From the NCBI GenBank assembly GCA_002320035.1, contig DCJL01000022.1:1-24105 (forward strand): 24,105 bases of DNA. Direction: 5' to 3'. The number at the start of each line of letters is the position of its first letter. Position 1 is the first letter of the stretch. A program made the translations under genes and the position numbers. Shown piece after piece: positions 1 through 7,120 of the stretch. The notes below the pieces were generated by a model. It had not been told where the DNA came from. It was given only the letters and a program-made list of their open reading frames with translations, and searched no databases. Source of the DNA: Clostridiales bacterium UBA1701 (lineage in GTDB: Bacteria > Bacillota > Clostridia > Oscillospirales > Oscillospiraceae).

Positions 1-19
1 TGTCGTAATTATACCGTAA

Positions 20-187
20 GGGCATACAAACGCCAGCTTGCTGATTGCAAACGGTACAGATGTTGCGACGGTCTCAAGCCTCCTCGGGCACGCGCAGGTC
101 TCGACAACGCTGGACATCTATACTCACGCATTCGACAAAAATAAAAAAGCCGCCAGCGATAAGCTGCATAATGCGCTGGAGATATAA
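20..187 (+). pseudogene. tyrosine recombinase/integrase, C-terminal remnant
   Basis: The frame ending at the TAA of 185-187 encodes the C-terminal end of a phage or ICE-type tyrosine integrase. Visible landmarks are HTNASLLIANGTD, then VSSLLGHAQVSTTLDIYTHAF, which holds the conserved GH and the catalytic Tyr of the DIYTH motif, then a lysine-rich tail. An in-frame TAA at 17-19 sits exactly where the invariant Arg of the usual LRHT motif should be, and the few bases before it do not encode integrase in any frame. It therefore looks like a broken remnant rather than the end of an intact gene. It stops 36 bp from the 3' end of tRNA-Arg, the usual position for an element integrated into a tRNA gene. 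The rest of the element, if any, lies left of the window. Confidence 0.75.
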
Positions 188-194
188 AGGTACC

Positions 195-220
195 CGCCAC
201 GGCTCACCTGAGCCGTGGCG
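195..220 (-). terminator. hairpin after tRNA-Arg, probable terminator
   Basis: A 12-bp perfect stem (195-206 with 209-220) has only two bases between its arms. It lies directly 3' of the minus-strand tRNA. The tract after the stem on that strand is only moderately T-rich, so termination efficiency is uncertain. It could also serve the plus-strand integrase remnant. Confidence 0.5.
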
Positions 221-223
221 GTG

Positions 224-300
224 TGGTATGCCCGACAGGATTCGAACCTGCGACCTTCAGAGTCGGAGTCTGACACTCTATCCAGCTGAGCTACGGGCAC
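224..300 (-). tRNA. tRNA-Arg (anticodon CCG)
   Basis: The reverse complement folds as a full cloverleaf. The acceptor stem GTGCCCG pairs with CGGGCAT (first pair G-U), followed by discriminator A and an encoded CCA at 226-224. The D arm is GCTC/GAGT. The anticodon arm is TCAGA/TCTGA around loop CTCCGAC, giving anticodon CCG, which reads the Arg codon CGG. The T arm carries the canonical TTCGAAT loop. A sigma-A-like promoter lies about 80 bp upstream. The 3' end faces the integrase remnant, so the gene is a plausible attachment site that was reconstituted intact. Confidence 0.95.
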
Positions 301-330
301 ATATATGAAATTCGGCGGAAAAGCTGTGTA

Positions 331-359
331 TTTACTTTACACGCGGGATTTGTTATAAT
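331..359 (+). promoter_or_regulatory. sigma-A promoter for the aldo/keto reductase-apbE-recG operon
   Basis: A -35 box TTTACT (331-336) and a perfect -10 box TATAAT (354-359) are separated by 17 bp. This predicts a start near 366 and an untranslated leader of roughly 118 nt before the ATG at 484. Confidence 0.65.
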
Positions 360-381
360 AGCCCCGCGCACCGCTTTGGGT

Positions 382-410
382 ATTATAGCAAAGTTTGGGC
401 GCGTTGTAAA
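382..410 (-). promoter_or_regulatory. sigma-A promoter for tRNA-Arg
   Basis: On the minus strand TTTACA (410-405) and TATAAT (387-382) are spaced 17 bp apart. Transcription would begin near 375 and run into the tRNA 5' end at 300. This promoter lies inside the untranslated leader of the divergent plus-strand operon, so the two transcripts overlap at their 5' ends. Confidence 0.65.
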
Positions 411-483
411 TAGCCGTTTTAATTTTTATTTTACCGGGCTGGAGGAGCCGGAGAAATCCGATTTGAATTTTGGAGGAAATGAA

Positions 484-1512
484 ATGAAAAAGGTCAGACT
501 GGGTAAAACCGGCCTTATGGTCACCAAGACCGCCATGGGCTGTCTGCCTGTGCAGCGCTGCGGCAGGGACGAAGCCGTGAAGCTCCTGCGTGCGGCCTAC
601 GAGGGCGGCATTAATTATTTTGACACCGCCAACGCCTACACCGACAGCGAAGAGAAAATTGGCCTCGCCCTGTCCGATGTGCGGGATAAGATTATCCTCT
701 CCACCAAGAGCGCCGCGCGGGACAAAAAAGGCGTTCTGGCGCACATTGAGAACAGCCTGCGCATGATGAAAACCGATTACATAGACCTTTTCCAGTTCCA
801 TCAGGTGCCCGAGGTACCCGATGCAAACGACCCCGAGGGCGCTTTTGCCGGGGCGCTGGAGGCAAAGAAGCTGGGCTGGATAGGCCACATCGGCGTTACC
901 TCCCATAGGGTAGATGTGGCGGAGGAATGCATTGCCTCCGGTAATTTTGAGACGCTGCAATTTCCTTTCAGCTACATATCCGCCCAGCGTGACCTTGACC
1001 TGGCCGCAAAATGCCGGGAGGCGGACATGGGCTATATCGCCATGAAGGGTCTGGCCGGAGGAATGCTCACAAACGCCCGGGCCTGCGCCGCTTTTATGAA
1101 CTGCTTTGAGAATGTTGTTCCCATCTGGGGAATTCAGCGCATGGAGGAGCTGTCCCAGTGGCTGGCGCTGGCGGAGGAGGAGCCGCAAATGGACGCAGAG
1201 CTGGACGCCTTTATTCAGAAGGAGCGCCAGGAGCTTTCCGGCAGCTTCTGCCGGAGCTGCGGGTACTGCATGCCCTGCCCCATGGGCATCGAGATCCGCA
1301 ACTGTGCCCGCATGGACATGCTTCTGCGCCGCTCCCCCTGGCAGCAGTATATGAGCGAGGAATGGCGGCAGAAGATGGAAAAAATCGAGGACTGCATCGA
1401 GTGCCGAAGCTGCAGCAGCCGCTGCCCCTATCAGCTTGATACCCCGAACCTTCTCAAATACATGCTGAAGGATTACCGGGAATTCTATGCCTCCCACAAG
1501 GAGCTCTTGTAA
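484..1512 (+). CDS. aldo/keto reductase with C-terminal 4Fe-4S motifs
   Basis: This 342-residue protein is a predicted cytoplasmic NAD(P)H-type oxidoreductase. The N-terminal two-thirds is an aldo/keto reductase barrel carrying the catalytic tetrad Asp47, Tyr52, Lys75 and His106 in the expected contexts (YFDTANAY, LSTK, FQFHQ). The C-terminus has two ferredoxin-like cysteine motifs: C256-x2-C259-x2-C262-x2-C265-P and C304-x2-C307-x2-C310-x3-C314-P. This arrangement is known from a clostridial subfamily of Fe-S aldo/keto reductases of unknown substrate. The start at 484 is chosen for its GGAGG at 472-476; the open frame extends upstream to 376 without a ribosome binding site. apbE follows after one base, so the genes are probably cotranscribed. 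The substrate cannot be told from sequence. Confidence 0.9.
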   Translation: MKKVRLGKTGLMVTKTAMGCLPVQRCGRDEAVKLLRAAYEGGINYFDTANAYTDSEEKIGLALSDVRDKIILSTKSAARDKKGVLAHIENSLRMMKTDYIDLFQFHQVPEVPDANDPEGAFAGALEAKKLGWIGHIGVTSHRVDVAEECIASGNFETLQFPFSYISAQRDLDLAAKCREADMGYIAMKGLAGGMLTNARACAAFMNCFENVVPIWGIQRMEELSQWLALAEEEPQMDAELDAFIQKERQELSGSFCRSCGYCMPCPMGIEIRNCARMDMLLRRSPWQQYMSEEWRQKMEKIEDCIECRSCSSRCPYQLDTPNLLKYMLKDYREFYASHKELL

Positions 1513-1513
1513 T

Positions 1514-2569
1514 ATGAAGAAATCACGCAAACAGCTTATATCAAGGCTTATTGCCGCCCTGCTCTGTTTTGCCGCCCTGCTTCCTCTGAGCGGCTGCGGG
1601 GAGGCAAAAAAGACCCAGAAAGAGATCTTTGCCATGGATACCCTCATGACCCTGACTGCCTACGGCAAAAAGGGCGAGGCGGGGCTTGCGGCCGCGGAGG
1701 CCGTTATCACCTCCATGGACAAAATGCTGGATCCGGAGCTGCCCACCAGCACCGTGTACGCCATCAACAACGCCCAGGGAGCCGCTGTTGTTGTCCCGGG
1801 ACAGATAGCGAAAATGCTCTCCACCGCCCGCACGGTTTATGACCAGAGCGGCGGGGCGCTGGACCTTTCCATTTACCCGCTGGTAAAGCGCTGGGGCTTT
1901 ATCGATGGGAAATATTACGTGCCCACGGACGAGGAAATTTCCGCCGATATGGGCCTTCTCTGCTTTGACAAGCTGGTGCTCAACAGCTTCCCCAGCTCCG
2001 GTTCCTACTCCGTCACCCTCCCCGCGGGAGGGCAGATCAGCTTTGGAGCGGTGGCTAAGGGCTGCGCTTCCGATAACGCCATTGCCGCCATGCGTCAGGC
2101 AGGAGTCACCAGCGGCATTGTCACCTTGGGGGGCAACGTGCAGACGCTGGGTCTCAAGCCCGACGGAAGCAACTGGAACGTGGCCATTCAGGACCCAAAC
2201 AACACCGCCAGCTTTCTGGGCGTTGTAAGCGTGGGCGAGACGGCGGTCATCACCAGCGGAAGCTATCAGCGCAATTTCACCGATCTGCGCGGCAAGACCT
2301 GGCACCATATCATCAATCCCGCCACCGGCTACCCCAGTTCCAACAGTCTTGTCTCCGTCTCCATCATCTGCGAGGACGGTACCCTGGCTGACTGCCTTTC
2401 CACCGCCATGTTTGTTCTGGGTGAGAACAAGGCCCTGAACTACTGGCGCACCTACGGCGGCTTTGAGATGATCATGGTCACAAGCGACAACCGGATCATC
2501 TGCACCAAAGGGCTTATTGAGAAATTTACCCTTTCCAACCAGAGCTACACTTTGAGTTTTTCTGAATAA
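1514..2569 (+). CDS. apbE: FAD:protein FMN transferase (ApbE), lipoprotein
   Basis: ApbE proteins covalently attach FMN from FAD to Thr/Ser residues of redox subunits such as Rnf/Nqr and other extracytoplasmic flavoproteins. The 351-residue product starts with a lipoprotein signal (basic start, hydrophobic core, lipobox LSGC with Cys28), so it should be anchored outside the membrane. Family motifs appear in order: MDTLMTLTAYG near residue 40, YPLVKRWGF, FGAVAKGCASDNA, LGGNVQTLG, TSGSYQRNF, WHHIINPATGYPS and LADCLSTAMFVLG. The usual HIIDP reads HIINP here, a substitution to keep in mind. The start at 1514 lies one base after the upstream stop, which implies translational coupling. No target flavoprotein is encoded in the window. 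Confidence 0.93.
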   Translation: MKKSRKQLISRLIAALLCFAALLPLSGCGEAKKTQKEIFAMDTLMTLTAYGKKGEAGLAAAEAVITSMDKMLDPELPTSTVYAINNAQGAAVVVPGQIAKMLSTARTVYDQSGGALDLSIYPLVKRWGFIDGKYYVPTDEEISADMGLLCFDKLVLNSFPSSGSYSVTLPAGGQISFGAVAKGCASDNAIAAMRQAGVTSGIVTLGGNVQTLGLKPDGSNWNVAIQDPNNTASFLGVVSVGETAVITSGSYQRNFTDLRGKTWHHIINPATGYPSSNSLVSVSIICEDGTLADCLSTAMFVLGENKALNYWRTYGGFEMIMVTSDNRIICTKGLIEKFTLSNQSYTLSFSE

Positions 2570-4627
2570 ATGATGGCTGAGCTTAATACAGACGTAAGAT
2601 ATATTAAGGGCATAGGGGAGAAAAAGGCGCTGGCGCTGAACAAGCTGGGCGTCTTTTCTCTCTATGACTTGGTTTCCTTTTTTCCCCGGAAATATGAGGA
2701 CAGGACCGCCTTCAAGCCCATCTCTCTGGCGCTTGACGGGGAGACCGTGTGCATCCGCGCTCTGGTAGCGGAAACGCCCCGGCTCTCCCGTGTCCGCCGG
2801 GGGCTGGAGCTTGTAAAGCTTCGGGCGGCGGATGAGGGCGGTGTCATGGATCTGACCTTTTTTAACCAGCCTTATGTAAAGGACCAGCTTCACCGGGGCG
2901 AGAGCTATGTGTTCTATGGCCGCATGGAGGTTTCCGGCATGCGGCGGCGCATGGTAAACCCGGTTTATGAGCGGGAGGGCGCAGAAAAGGGCGTCACAGG
3001 ACGGATCGTCCCCATCTACCGGCTCCGGGCCGGGCTGAGCCAGCGGGACCTCTCTCAGGGAATCCGGCGGGGGCTGGCTCTCTGTCTGGACAGTCTGCCG
3101 GAGCTTCTGCCGGAACCGGTCCGCAGAAGCAACCAGCTCGCGGCGGTGGGCTATGCCTACGAGAACATCCACTTTCCCCGGGATTTTGAGGCGCTGGCGC
3201 TGGCCCGGCGACGCCTTATATTCGAGGAGCTTTTCGTCCTGGCCTGTGCACTGGGCCGGGCCAGAGGACAGAGGACAAGAGCAGGCGGTATCCCCATAGC
3301 CGGCGCAGAGCTTCGGGAATTCTGGGCCTCCCTCCCCTTCTCTCCCACCGGCGCCCAGCGGCGTGCGGTGGAGCAGGCGGTTTCGGACCTGCGCTCGGGT
3401 TCGGTCATGAACCGGCTGGTTCAGGGCGATGTGGGCAGCGGCAAGACGCTTGTGGCGGCAGCGCTTATCTGGTACGTTTGGAAAAGCGGACTGGCCAGCG
3501 CTTTCATGGCGCCCACGGAGATCCTGGCAGAGCAGCACTTTCAGACGCTTTCCGCTATGCTTTCTCCCTTTGGCCTGCGGATTGGCAGGCTTACCGGCGC
3601 CCTGGGCGCAAAGGAAAAGCGGCAGGTTAAGGCCGCTCTGAAGGCCGGGGAGCTGGATCTGATAATCGGCACCCATGCCCTCTTCAGCGAGGACGTGGAA
3701 TATAAGAACCTGGCTCTTGTCGTGACGGACGAGCAGCACCGCTTCGGGGTCAGCCAGCGCTCCGCGCTGATCGGCAAAGGGGCCCGGCCCCATGTGCTCG
3801 TCATGTCCGCCACGCCCATACCAAGGACCTTGGCCCTGATCCTCTACGGAGATCTGGACGTCTCCGTCATAGATGAGCTGCCTCCCGGCAGGCAGAAGGT
3901 CGATACCTTCACAGTGGACGAGAGCTACCGGGCCAGGCTCAACAATTTCATTCTCAAGCTCACCGGCCAGGGGCGGCAGGTATTTGTTGTCTGCCCCATG
4001 GTGGAGGAGAACGAGGAACTGCCGATGAAGCTCAAATCCGCCCAGGAACACGCGGCGGCGCTGGCCCGGGCTTTTCCCTCTCTCCGAGTAGCCTGTGTCC
4101 ACGGAAAGATGAAGCCCCGGGATAAAGACGCCGTCATGACCGCCTTCGCCGCTGGGGAGACGGACATTCTGGTGGCCACGACGGTCATCGAAGTGGGTGT
4201 GGATGTGCCCAATGCGGCGCTGATGATTGTGGAGAATGCGGAGCGATTTGGCCTGAGCCAGCTCCATCAGCTCCGGGGCCGGGTGGGCCGGGGCGCACAC
4301 AAGAGCTACTGCGTGCTGGTGTCTGATGCGGACAGCGAGGAGGTGCGCGCAAGGCTCAATATCATGAGCAAAACCAGCGATGGCTTTCAAATTGCCGAAG
4401 AAGACCTGCGCCTCCGCGGCCCAGGGGATTTCTTCGGCTCCCGCCAGCACGGTCTGCCCGAAACTCATCTTGCCGATCTTGGGGCCGACATGGACATCAT
4501 GCAGCGGGCCCAGCAGGAGGCCGCCGCCCTTCTGGGGGCGGACCCGGAGCTGAGCGCCCCGGAGCACGCGGCACTGAAAGAGCGGGTGGAGCTGCTCTTC
4601 CGCCGCGGCGCCGACAGCTTGAACTAA
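2570..4627 (+). CDS. recG: ATP-dependent DNA helicase RecG
   Basis: RecG is a monomeric branched-DNA translocase that remodels stalled replication forks and Holliday junctions. The 685-residue length is normal for the family. The N-terminal part (about 1-230) is the wedge/OB domain, including the motif SFFPRKYEDR near residue 40. Helicase motif I is GDVGSGKT (286-293) and motif II is DEQH (387-390, within DEQHRFGVSQR). The SATPIPRT motif follows, then the C-terminal helicase lobe with TTVIEVGVDVPNA and QLRGRVGRG. The gene starts immediately after the apbE stop, at ATG 2570 or the adjacent ATG 2573. No clear Shine-Dalgarno sequence precedes it, so coupling to apbE is likely. A hairpin at 4634-4657 follows the stop. 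Confidence 0.97.
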   Translation: MMAELNTDVRYIKGIGEKKALALNKLGVFSLYDLVSFFPRKYEDRTAFKPISLALDGETVCIRALVAETPRLSRVRRGLELVKLRAADEGGVMDLTFFNQPYVKDQLHRGESYVFYGRMEVSGMRRRMVNPVYEREGAEKGVTGRIVPIYRLRAGLSQRDLSQGIRRGLALCLDSLPELLPEPVRRSNQLAAVGYAYENIHFPRDFEALALARRRLIFEELFVLACALGRARGQRTRAGGIPIAGAELREFWASLPFSPTGAQRRAVEQAVSDLRSGSVMNRLVQGDVGSGKTLVAAALIWYVWKSGLASAFMAPTEILAEQHFQTLSAMLSPFGLRIGRLTGALGAKEKRQVKAALKAGELDLIIGTHALFSEDVEYKNLALVVTDEQHRFGVSQRSALIGKGARPHVLVMSATPIPRTLALILYGDLDVSVIDELPPGRQKVDTFTVDESYRARLNNFILKLTGQGRQVFVVCPMVEENEELPMKLKSAQEHAAALARAFPSLRVACVHGKMKPRDKDAVMTAFAAGETDILVATTVIEVGVDVPNAALMIVENAERFGLSQLHQLRGRVGRGAHKSYCVLVSDADSEEVRARLNIMSKTSDGFQIAEEDLRLRGPGDFFGSRQHGLPETHLADLGADMDIMQRAQQEAAALLGADPELSAPEHAALKERVELLFRRGADSLN

Positions 4628-4633
4628 ATGCAG

Positions 4634-4657
4634 CGCCGGCGTGGAACCACGCCGGCG
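4634..4657 (+). terminator. hairpin after recG, probable terminator
   Basis: A perfect 11-bp G+C-rich stem (4634-4644 with 4647-4657) has two bases between its arms. It begins seven bases after the recG stop. A T-rich tract starts about 13 bases later (4671-4679) rather than immediately, so it may be an inefficient or pause-type terminator. Its architecture resembles the hairpin at 195-220. Confidence 0.55.
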
Positions 4658-4729
4658 AGAAAGCTTTCCTCCCTTTTTTATTTTCTTCGGCAGCATTTTT
4701 CCCTCTCCGGGTATATCCCTGTTGAAAGA

Positions 4730-4853
4730 ATGGTGAAGACGGTGGAAACTGCTTTGCCGCATTCGGACAAAGAAACTGAAGAAATTTACCCCCGCAATGG
4801 GGATACCGTCTACCGGGTCTGTCTTTCCTTTATGAAAAACCGGGCCGACGTGG
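4730..4853 (+). pseudogene. ECF-type RNA polymerase sigma factor, N-terminal fragment
   Basis: The frame from ATG 4730 encodes about 41 residues including EEIYPRNGDTVYRVCLSFMK followed by NRADVE. This matches the region-2 start of ECF sigma factors, where the usual text is like IYxRYxDTVYRVCxSFMKNxADAEDAVQ. Similarity ends abruptly after NRADVE, at the first arm of a large hairpin (4854). Regions 2.2 to 4 are absent, so it cannot be a functional sigma factor. The neighbouring proline (IYPRN instead of IYRR) also suggests decay. It may be a relic of a deleted gene or cargo of a repeat element. Family recognition is from memory of the motif. Confidence 0.5.
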
Positions 4854-4905
4854 AAGTGATAAAACAATGGCAGGCACTTTCGTGTCTACCATTGTTTTAT
4901 CACTT
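4854..4905. repeat. 52-nt near-perfect inverted repeat (17-bp arms, extended hairpin)
   Basis: Positions 4854-4870 are the exact reverse complement of 4889-4905. Six further inner pairs (4872-4877 with 4882-4887, one of them G-T) continue the stem after a single C-A mismatch, leaving a four-base loop. The whole is a hairpin of about 24 bp. It starts exactly where the sigma-factor similarity ends and lies 22 bp beyond the stop of the convergent cytidylate-kinase-like gene. It lacks a good T tract on either strand, so it is not a typical intrinsic terminator, although it could still stop or protect the minus-strand transcript. A miniature mobile repeat is another reading. Confidence 0.75.
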
Positions 4906-4927
4906 TAAGCACAGCTCCCGGGTTTTT

Positions 4928-5512
4928 TCACATGGCTTCCATATATGCCTTTATAACGCGCACCGCGCCCTTTACGCCCACAAGGCCGCTGTTGATGCAC
5001 AGGTCATAGTAGCCGGCCTCGCCCCAGATCTGGTCGGTATAATATTTATAATAGCTGGAGCGGTCCTTGTCCACTTCCTTCATCAGCTTCCATGCCTGGT
5101 CCTCGGTAATGCTCTTGCGCTTCATAAGGGTGCGGACTCTGAACTCTTCGTCCGCCATCACGAAAACCCGCACAAGGCCCGGGCGGCTGCGGAGAATATA
5201 ATCCGCACAACGGCCCACAAAAATACAGTTCCCCTTGTCGGCAAGGCTCCGGATCGCGTCAAACTGGGCGGAGGCCACCTGCATATTCAGACGGAAGCCC
5301 TCGTGCATTCCCACATAATGAGGCGTCGGCACGATATAGGGAGAGACTCTTTTCTCATCGTAGGAGTTGAAGATTTCCCGGGAGAAGTTGGAATTTTCCG
5401 CCGCATGGTCCACGATTTCCTTGTCATAGCAGATATACCCCAGTTCTTCCGCCAGAGCCCGGGCCACATCGTGCCCATTGCTTCCGTGCTCTCTGCCGAT
5501 TGTAATTATCAT
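4928..5512 (-). CDS. cytidylate kinase-like family protein
   Basis: This 194-residue protein belongs to the AAA_26/cytidylate-kinase-like family common in Firmicutes. It opens with a P-loop variant, IITIGREHGSNGHDVARALAEELG, where the family usually has ISREYGSGG. It then has YDKEIVDHAA and GNCIFVGRCADYIL, and an Arg-rich lid-like stretch (RVRTLMKRKSI). Members are annotated as putative nucleoside-monophosphate kinases but their substrate is mostly untested, and this is not the housekeeping Cmk. The start is set by AAAGGAG upstream of ATG 5512. A promoter (5556-5585) lies just upstream, and the flippase gene is divergent. Confidence 0.85.
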   Translation of the reverse strand: MIITIGREHGSNGHDVARALAEELGYICYDKEIVDHAAENSNFSREIFNSYDEKRVSPYIVPTPHYVGMHEGFRLNMQVASAQFDAIRSLADKGNCIFVGRCADYILRSRPGLVRVFVMADEEFRVRTLMKRKSITEDQAWKLMKEVDKDRSSYYKYYTDQIWGEAGYYDLCINSGLVGVKGAVRVIKAYMEAM

Positions 5513-5555
5513 ATATACACACTCCTTTTAAATTACCCGGTAAAATGCTGTCTTT

Positions 5556-5585
5556 ATTTTATCACTCCCGGAGGGTACTTTTCAA
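5556..5585 (-). promoter_or_regulatory. sigma-A promoter of the cytidylate kinase-like gene
   Basis: On the minus strand TTGAAA (5585-5580) and TAAAAT (5561-5556) are separated by 18 bp. This places the start about 35-40 nt before the ATG. On the plus strand, TTGATA (5603-5608) with a poor -10 (5626-5631) is only a weak candidate for the divergent flippase gene. Confidence 0.55.
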
Positions 5586-5644
5586 GGGAAAGTGCCTTTT
5601 ATTTGATAAGCATCCGTGTACAGGGTAAACATGCAGCAGGGCCC

Positions 5645-5679
5645 GGGGGGATCTCAGCCTCCTCGGAGCATATTCCCCC
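5645..5679 (+). other. possible leader hairpin upstream of flippase gene
   Basis: A run of six G plus A (around 5645-5651) is complementary to a T plus six-C run around 5673-5679. A smaller inner stem, CTCC/GGAG, lies between them. The structure ends about 70 bases before the chosen flippase start. No T tract follows, so it is not a clear terminator. It may be a leader structure, but nothing else supports a regulatory role. Confidence 0.3.
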
Positions 5680-5749
5680 CTGCACATGAATGGTATGTTA
5701 TGAAAAGCGCGCCCCGGCGCATAGAATTGTCCTGTCGGGGGGTGCGAAC

Positions 5750-7120
5750 ATGCTGCGCAAACGTTTGATTTACAATACCGCCCTGCTCACCGGCTCTTCC
5801 CTGCTGATGAGCTGCATAGGAATGGCCTTTCAGGTATGGCTTGTGGGGAGAATCGGTTCGGCGGGAATCGGGCTCTATCAGCTTGTGCTCTCGGTGACCA
5901 ATCTGTGCGCCACCTTTGCCATCTCCGGCATCCGCTTTGCCGCCACCAGGCTTGTGTCGGAGGAGATTGGCGGGGATAACTCCACGGGTATCCGGGCCGC
6001 CATGGGCCGCTGCATATCCTATGGAGCGCTGTTCGGCCTTGCGGCGGCAGCCGTGCTGTGGCTTCTTGCGGAGCCTCTTGGCTTTTTATGGATCGGGGAC
6101 GCGCGCACCGTGCTCTCCCTGCGCATTTCCGCCCTGGGTATGCCCTGCATCTCCCTCTGCGCCGCTATTTCCGGCTATTTTACAGCCTGCGGACGGGTCT
6201 GGAAGCCCACGCTGGTGCATCTGATCGAGCAGCTCATTGGCATCGCCCTTGTAGCATTCTGTCTGGAGCAGGTCCCGGCGGCGGATATAGAGAAAAGCTG
6301 CGCCGCAGTCACCCTGGGGCGGCTCGCGGCGGATATCATTTCCCTTGTTATGATGTTTCTGGCGTATCGCTTCGACAGGCGGCGGCATTACGGGCTTATG
6401 TCCCGGGGCACGAGGCTCACGGAACGGATGCTTAAAATTGCCCTGCCCCTGGCCGTGTCCGCCTATGCCCGCAGCGCCCTCACAACGCTTCAACATCTGC
6501 TGGTGCCCCGGGGGCTGAAATCCGCAGGCTACTCGGCGGACGGCGCCCTGTCCGGCTACGGGGTAATCCAGGGCATGGTCCTCCCCATCGTCTTTTTCCC
6601 CTCCTGCATCATGGCGGCGCTGGCGGAGCTTATCGTCCCGGAGCTTACCGAGGCCCAGGTCCGGAAGGACGCGCCGGGCATACGCCGCACCACCGGGGAG
6701 CTTTTCCGCCTGAGCCTGATTTTCTCTCTGGCTGTGGGCGTATTCATGTTTGTCTTTGCGGATATGCTGGGCCAGGCGGTTTATAAAAGCGCTGAGGCCG
6801 GGAGGTATATCCGCATCCTCGCTCCATTGATCCCCATCATGTACACAGATATGACCGTGGACGGCTGCCTGAAAGGGCTGGGGCAGCAAGTCTGGAGCAT
6901 GGCAATAAATATTCTGGACGCCCTGCTTGGTCTGCTGCTTGTCTGGCAGCTTCTGCCCCGCTATGCACTGGGGGCATATATTTTCATTATTTATTTCACG
7001 GAGCTTGTAAACTTCGTTCTCAGCGTAAACCGGCTGAGAAAGCTTCTCGGCGGCAGGCTTACAGCACGCCGATCATCACCAGAAACAACAGCACAAAAGT
7101 CAGCAGTACCACCAGCGTAA
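5750..7120 (+). CDS. SpoVB/MATE-like oligosaccharide flippase family protein
   Basis: This 456-residue polytopic membrane protein has about 12-14 hydrophobic segments and resembles the SpoVB/MurJ/polysaccharide-flippase branch of the MVF superfamily, which moves lipid-linked precursors across the membrane. The N-terminus (KRLIYNTALLTGSSLLMSCIGMAFQVWLVGRIGSAG) and the internal GIRFAATRLVSEE are typical of the SpoVB-like clade linked to spore cortex synthesis. It is shorter than B. subtilis SpoVB (about 518 residues). The start at 5750 is preceded by a G-rich Shine-Dalgarno-like stretch; an in-frame ATG at 5690 is upstream but lacks one. The 3' end overlaps the convergent ribU gene by 62 bp. 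Whether it acts in sporulation or in envelope polysaccharide export is not decidable here. Confidence 0.85.
   Translation: MLRKRLIYNTALLTGSSLLMSCIGMAFQVWLVGRIGSAGIGLYQLVLSVTNLCATFAISGIRFAATRLVSEEIGGDNSTGIRAAMGRCISYGALFGLAAAAVLWLLAEPLGFLWIGDARTVLSLRISALGMPCISLCAAISGYFTACGRVWKPTLVHLIEQLIGIALVAFCLEQVPAADIEKSCAAVTLGRLAADIISLVMMFLAYRFDRRRHYGLMSRGTRLTERMLKIALPLAVSAYARSALTTLQHLLVPRGLKSAGYSADGALSGYGVIQGMVLPIVFFPSCIMAALAELIVPELTEAQVRKDAPGIRRTTGELFRLSLIFSLAVGVFMFVFADMLGQAVYKSAEAGRYIRILAPLIPIMYTDMTVDGCLKGLGQQVWSMAINILDALLGLLLVWQLLPRYALGAYIFIIYFTELVNFVLSVNRLRKLLGGRLTARRSSPETTAQKSAVPPA

Noticed and set aside
1541..4867. Very long open frame (about 1100 codons) on the minus strand antisense to apbE and recG
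   Set aside because: It is a shadow of two well-recognised plus-strand genes, as is common in G+C-rich DNA. Its translation is low-complexity and matches no family.
4628..5689. Plus-strand frame running from the recG end through the cytidylate-kinase-like gene
   Set aside because: Most of it is the antisense of a well-supported minus-strand gene. Only the short sigma-like segment 4730-4853 was kept, as a remnant.
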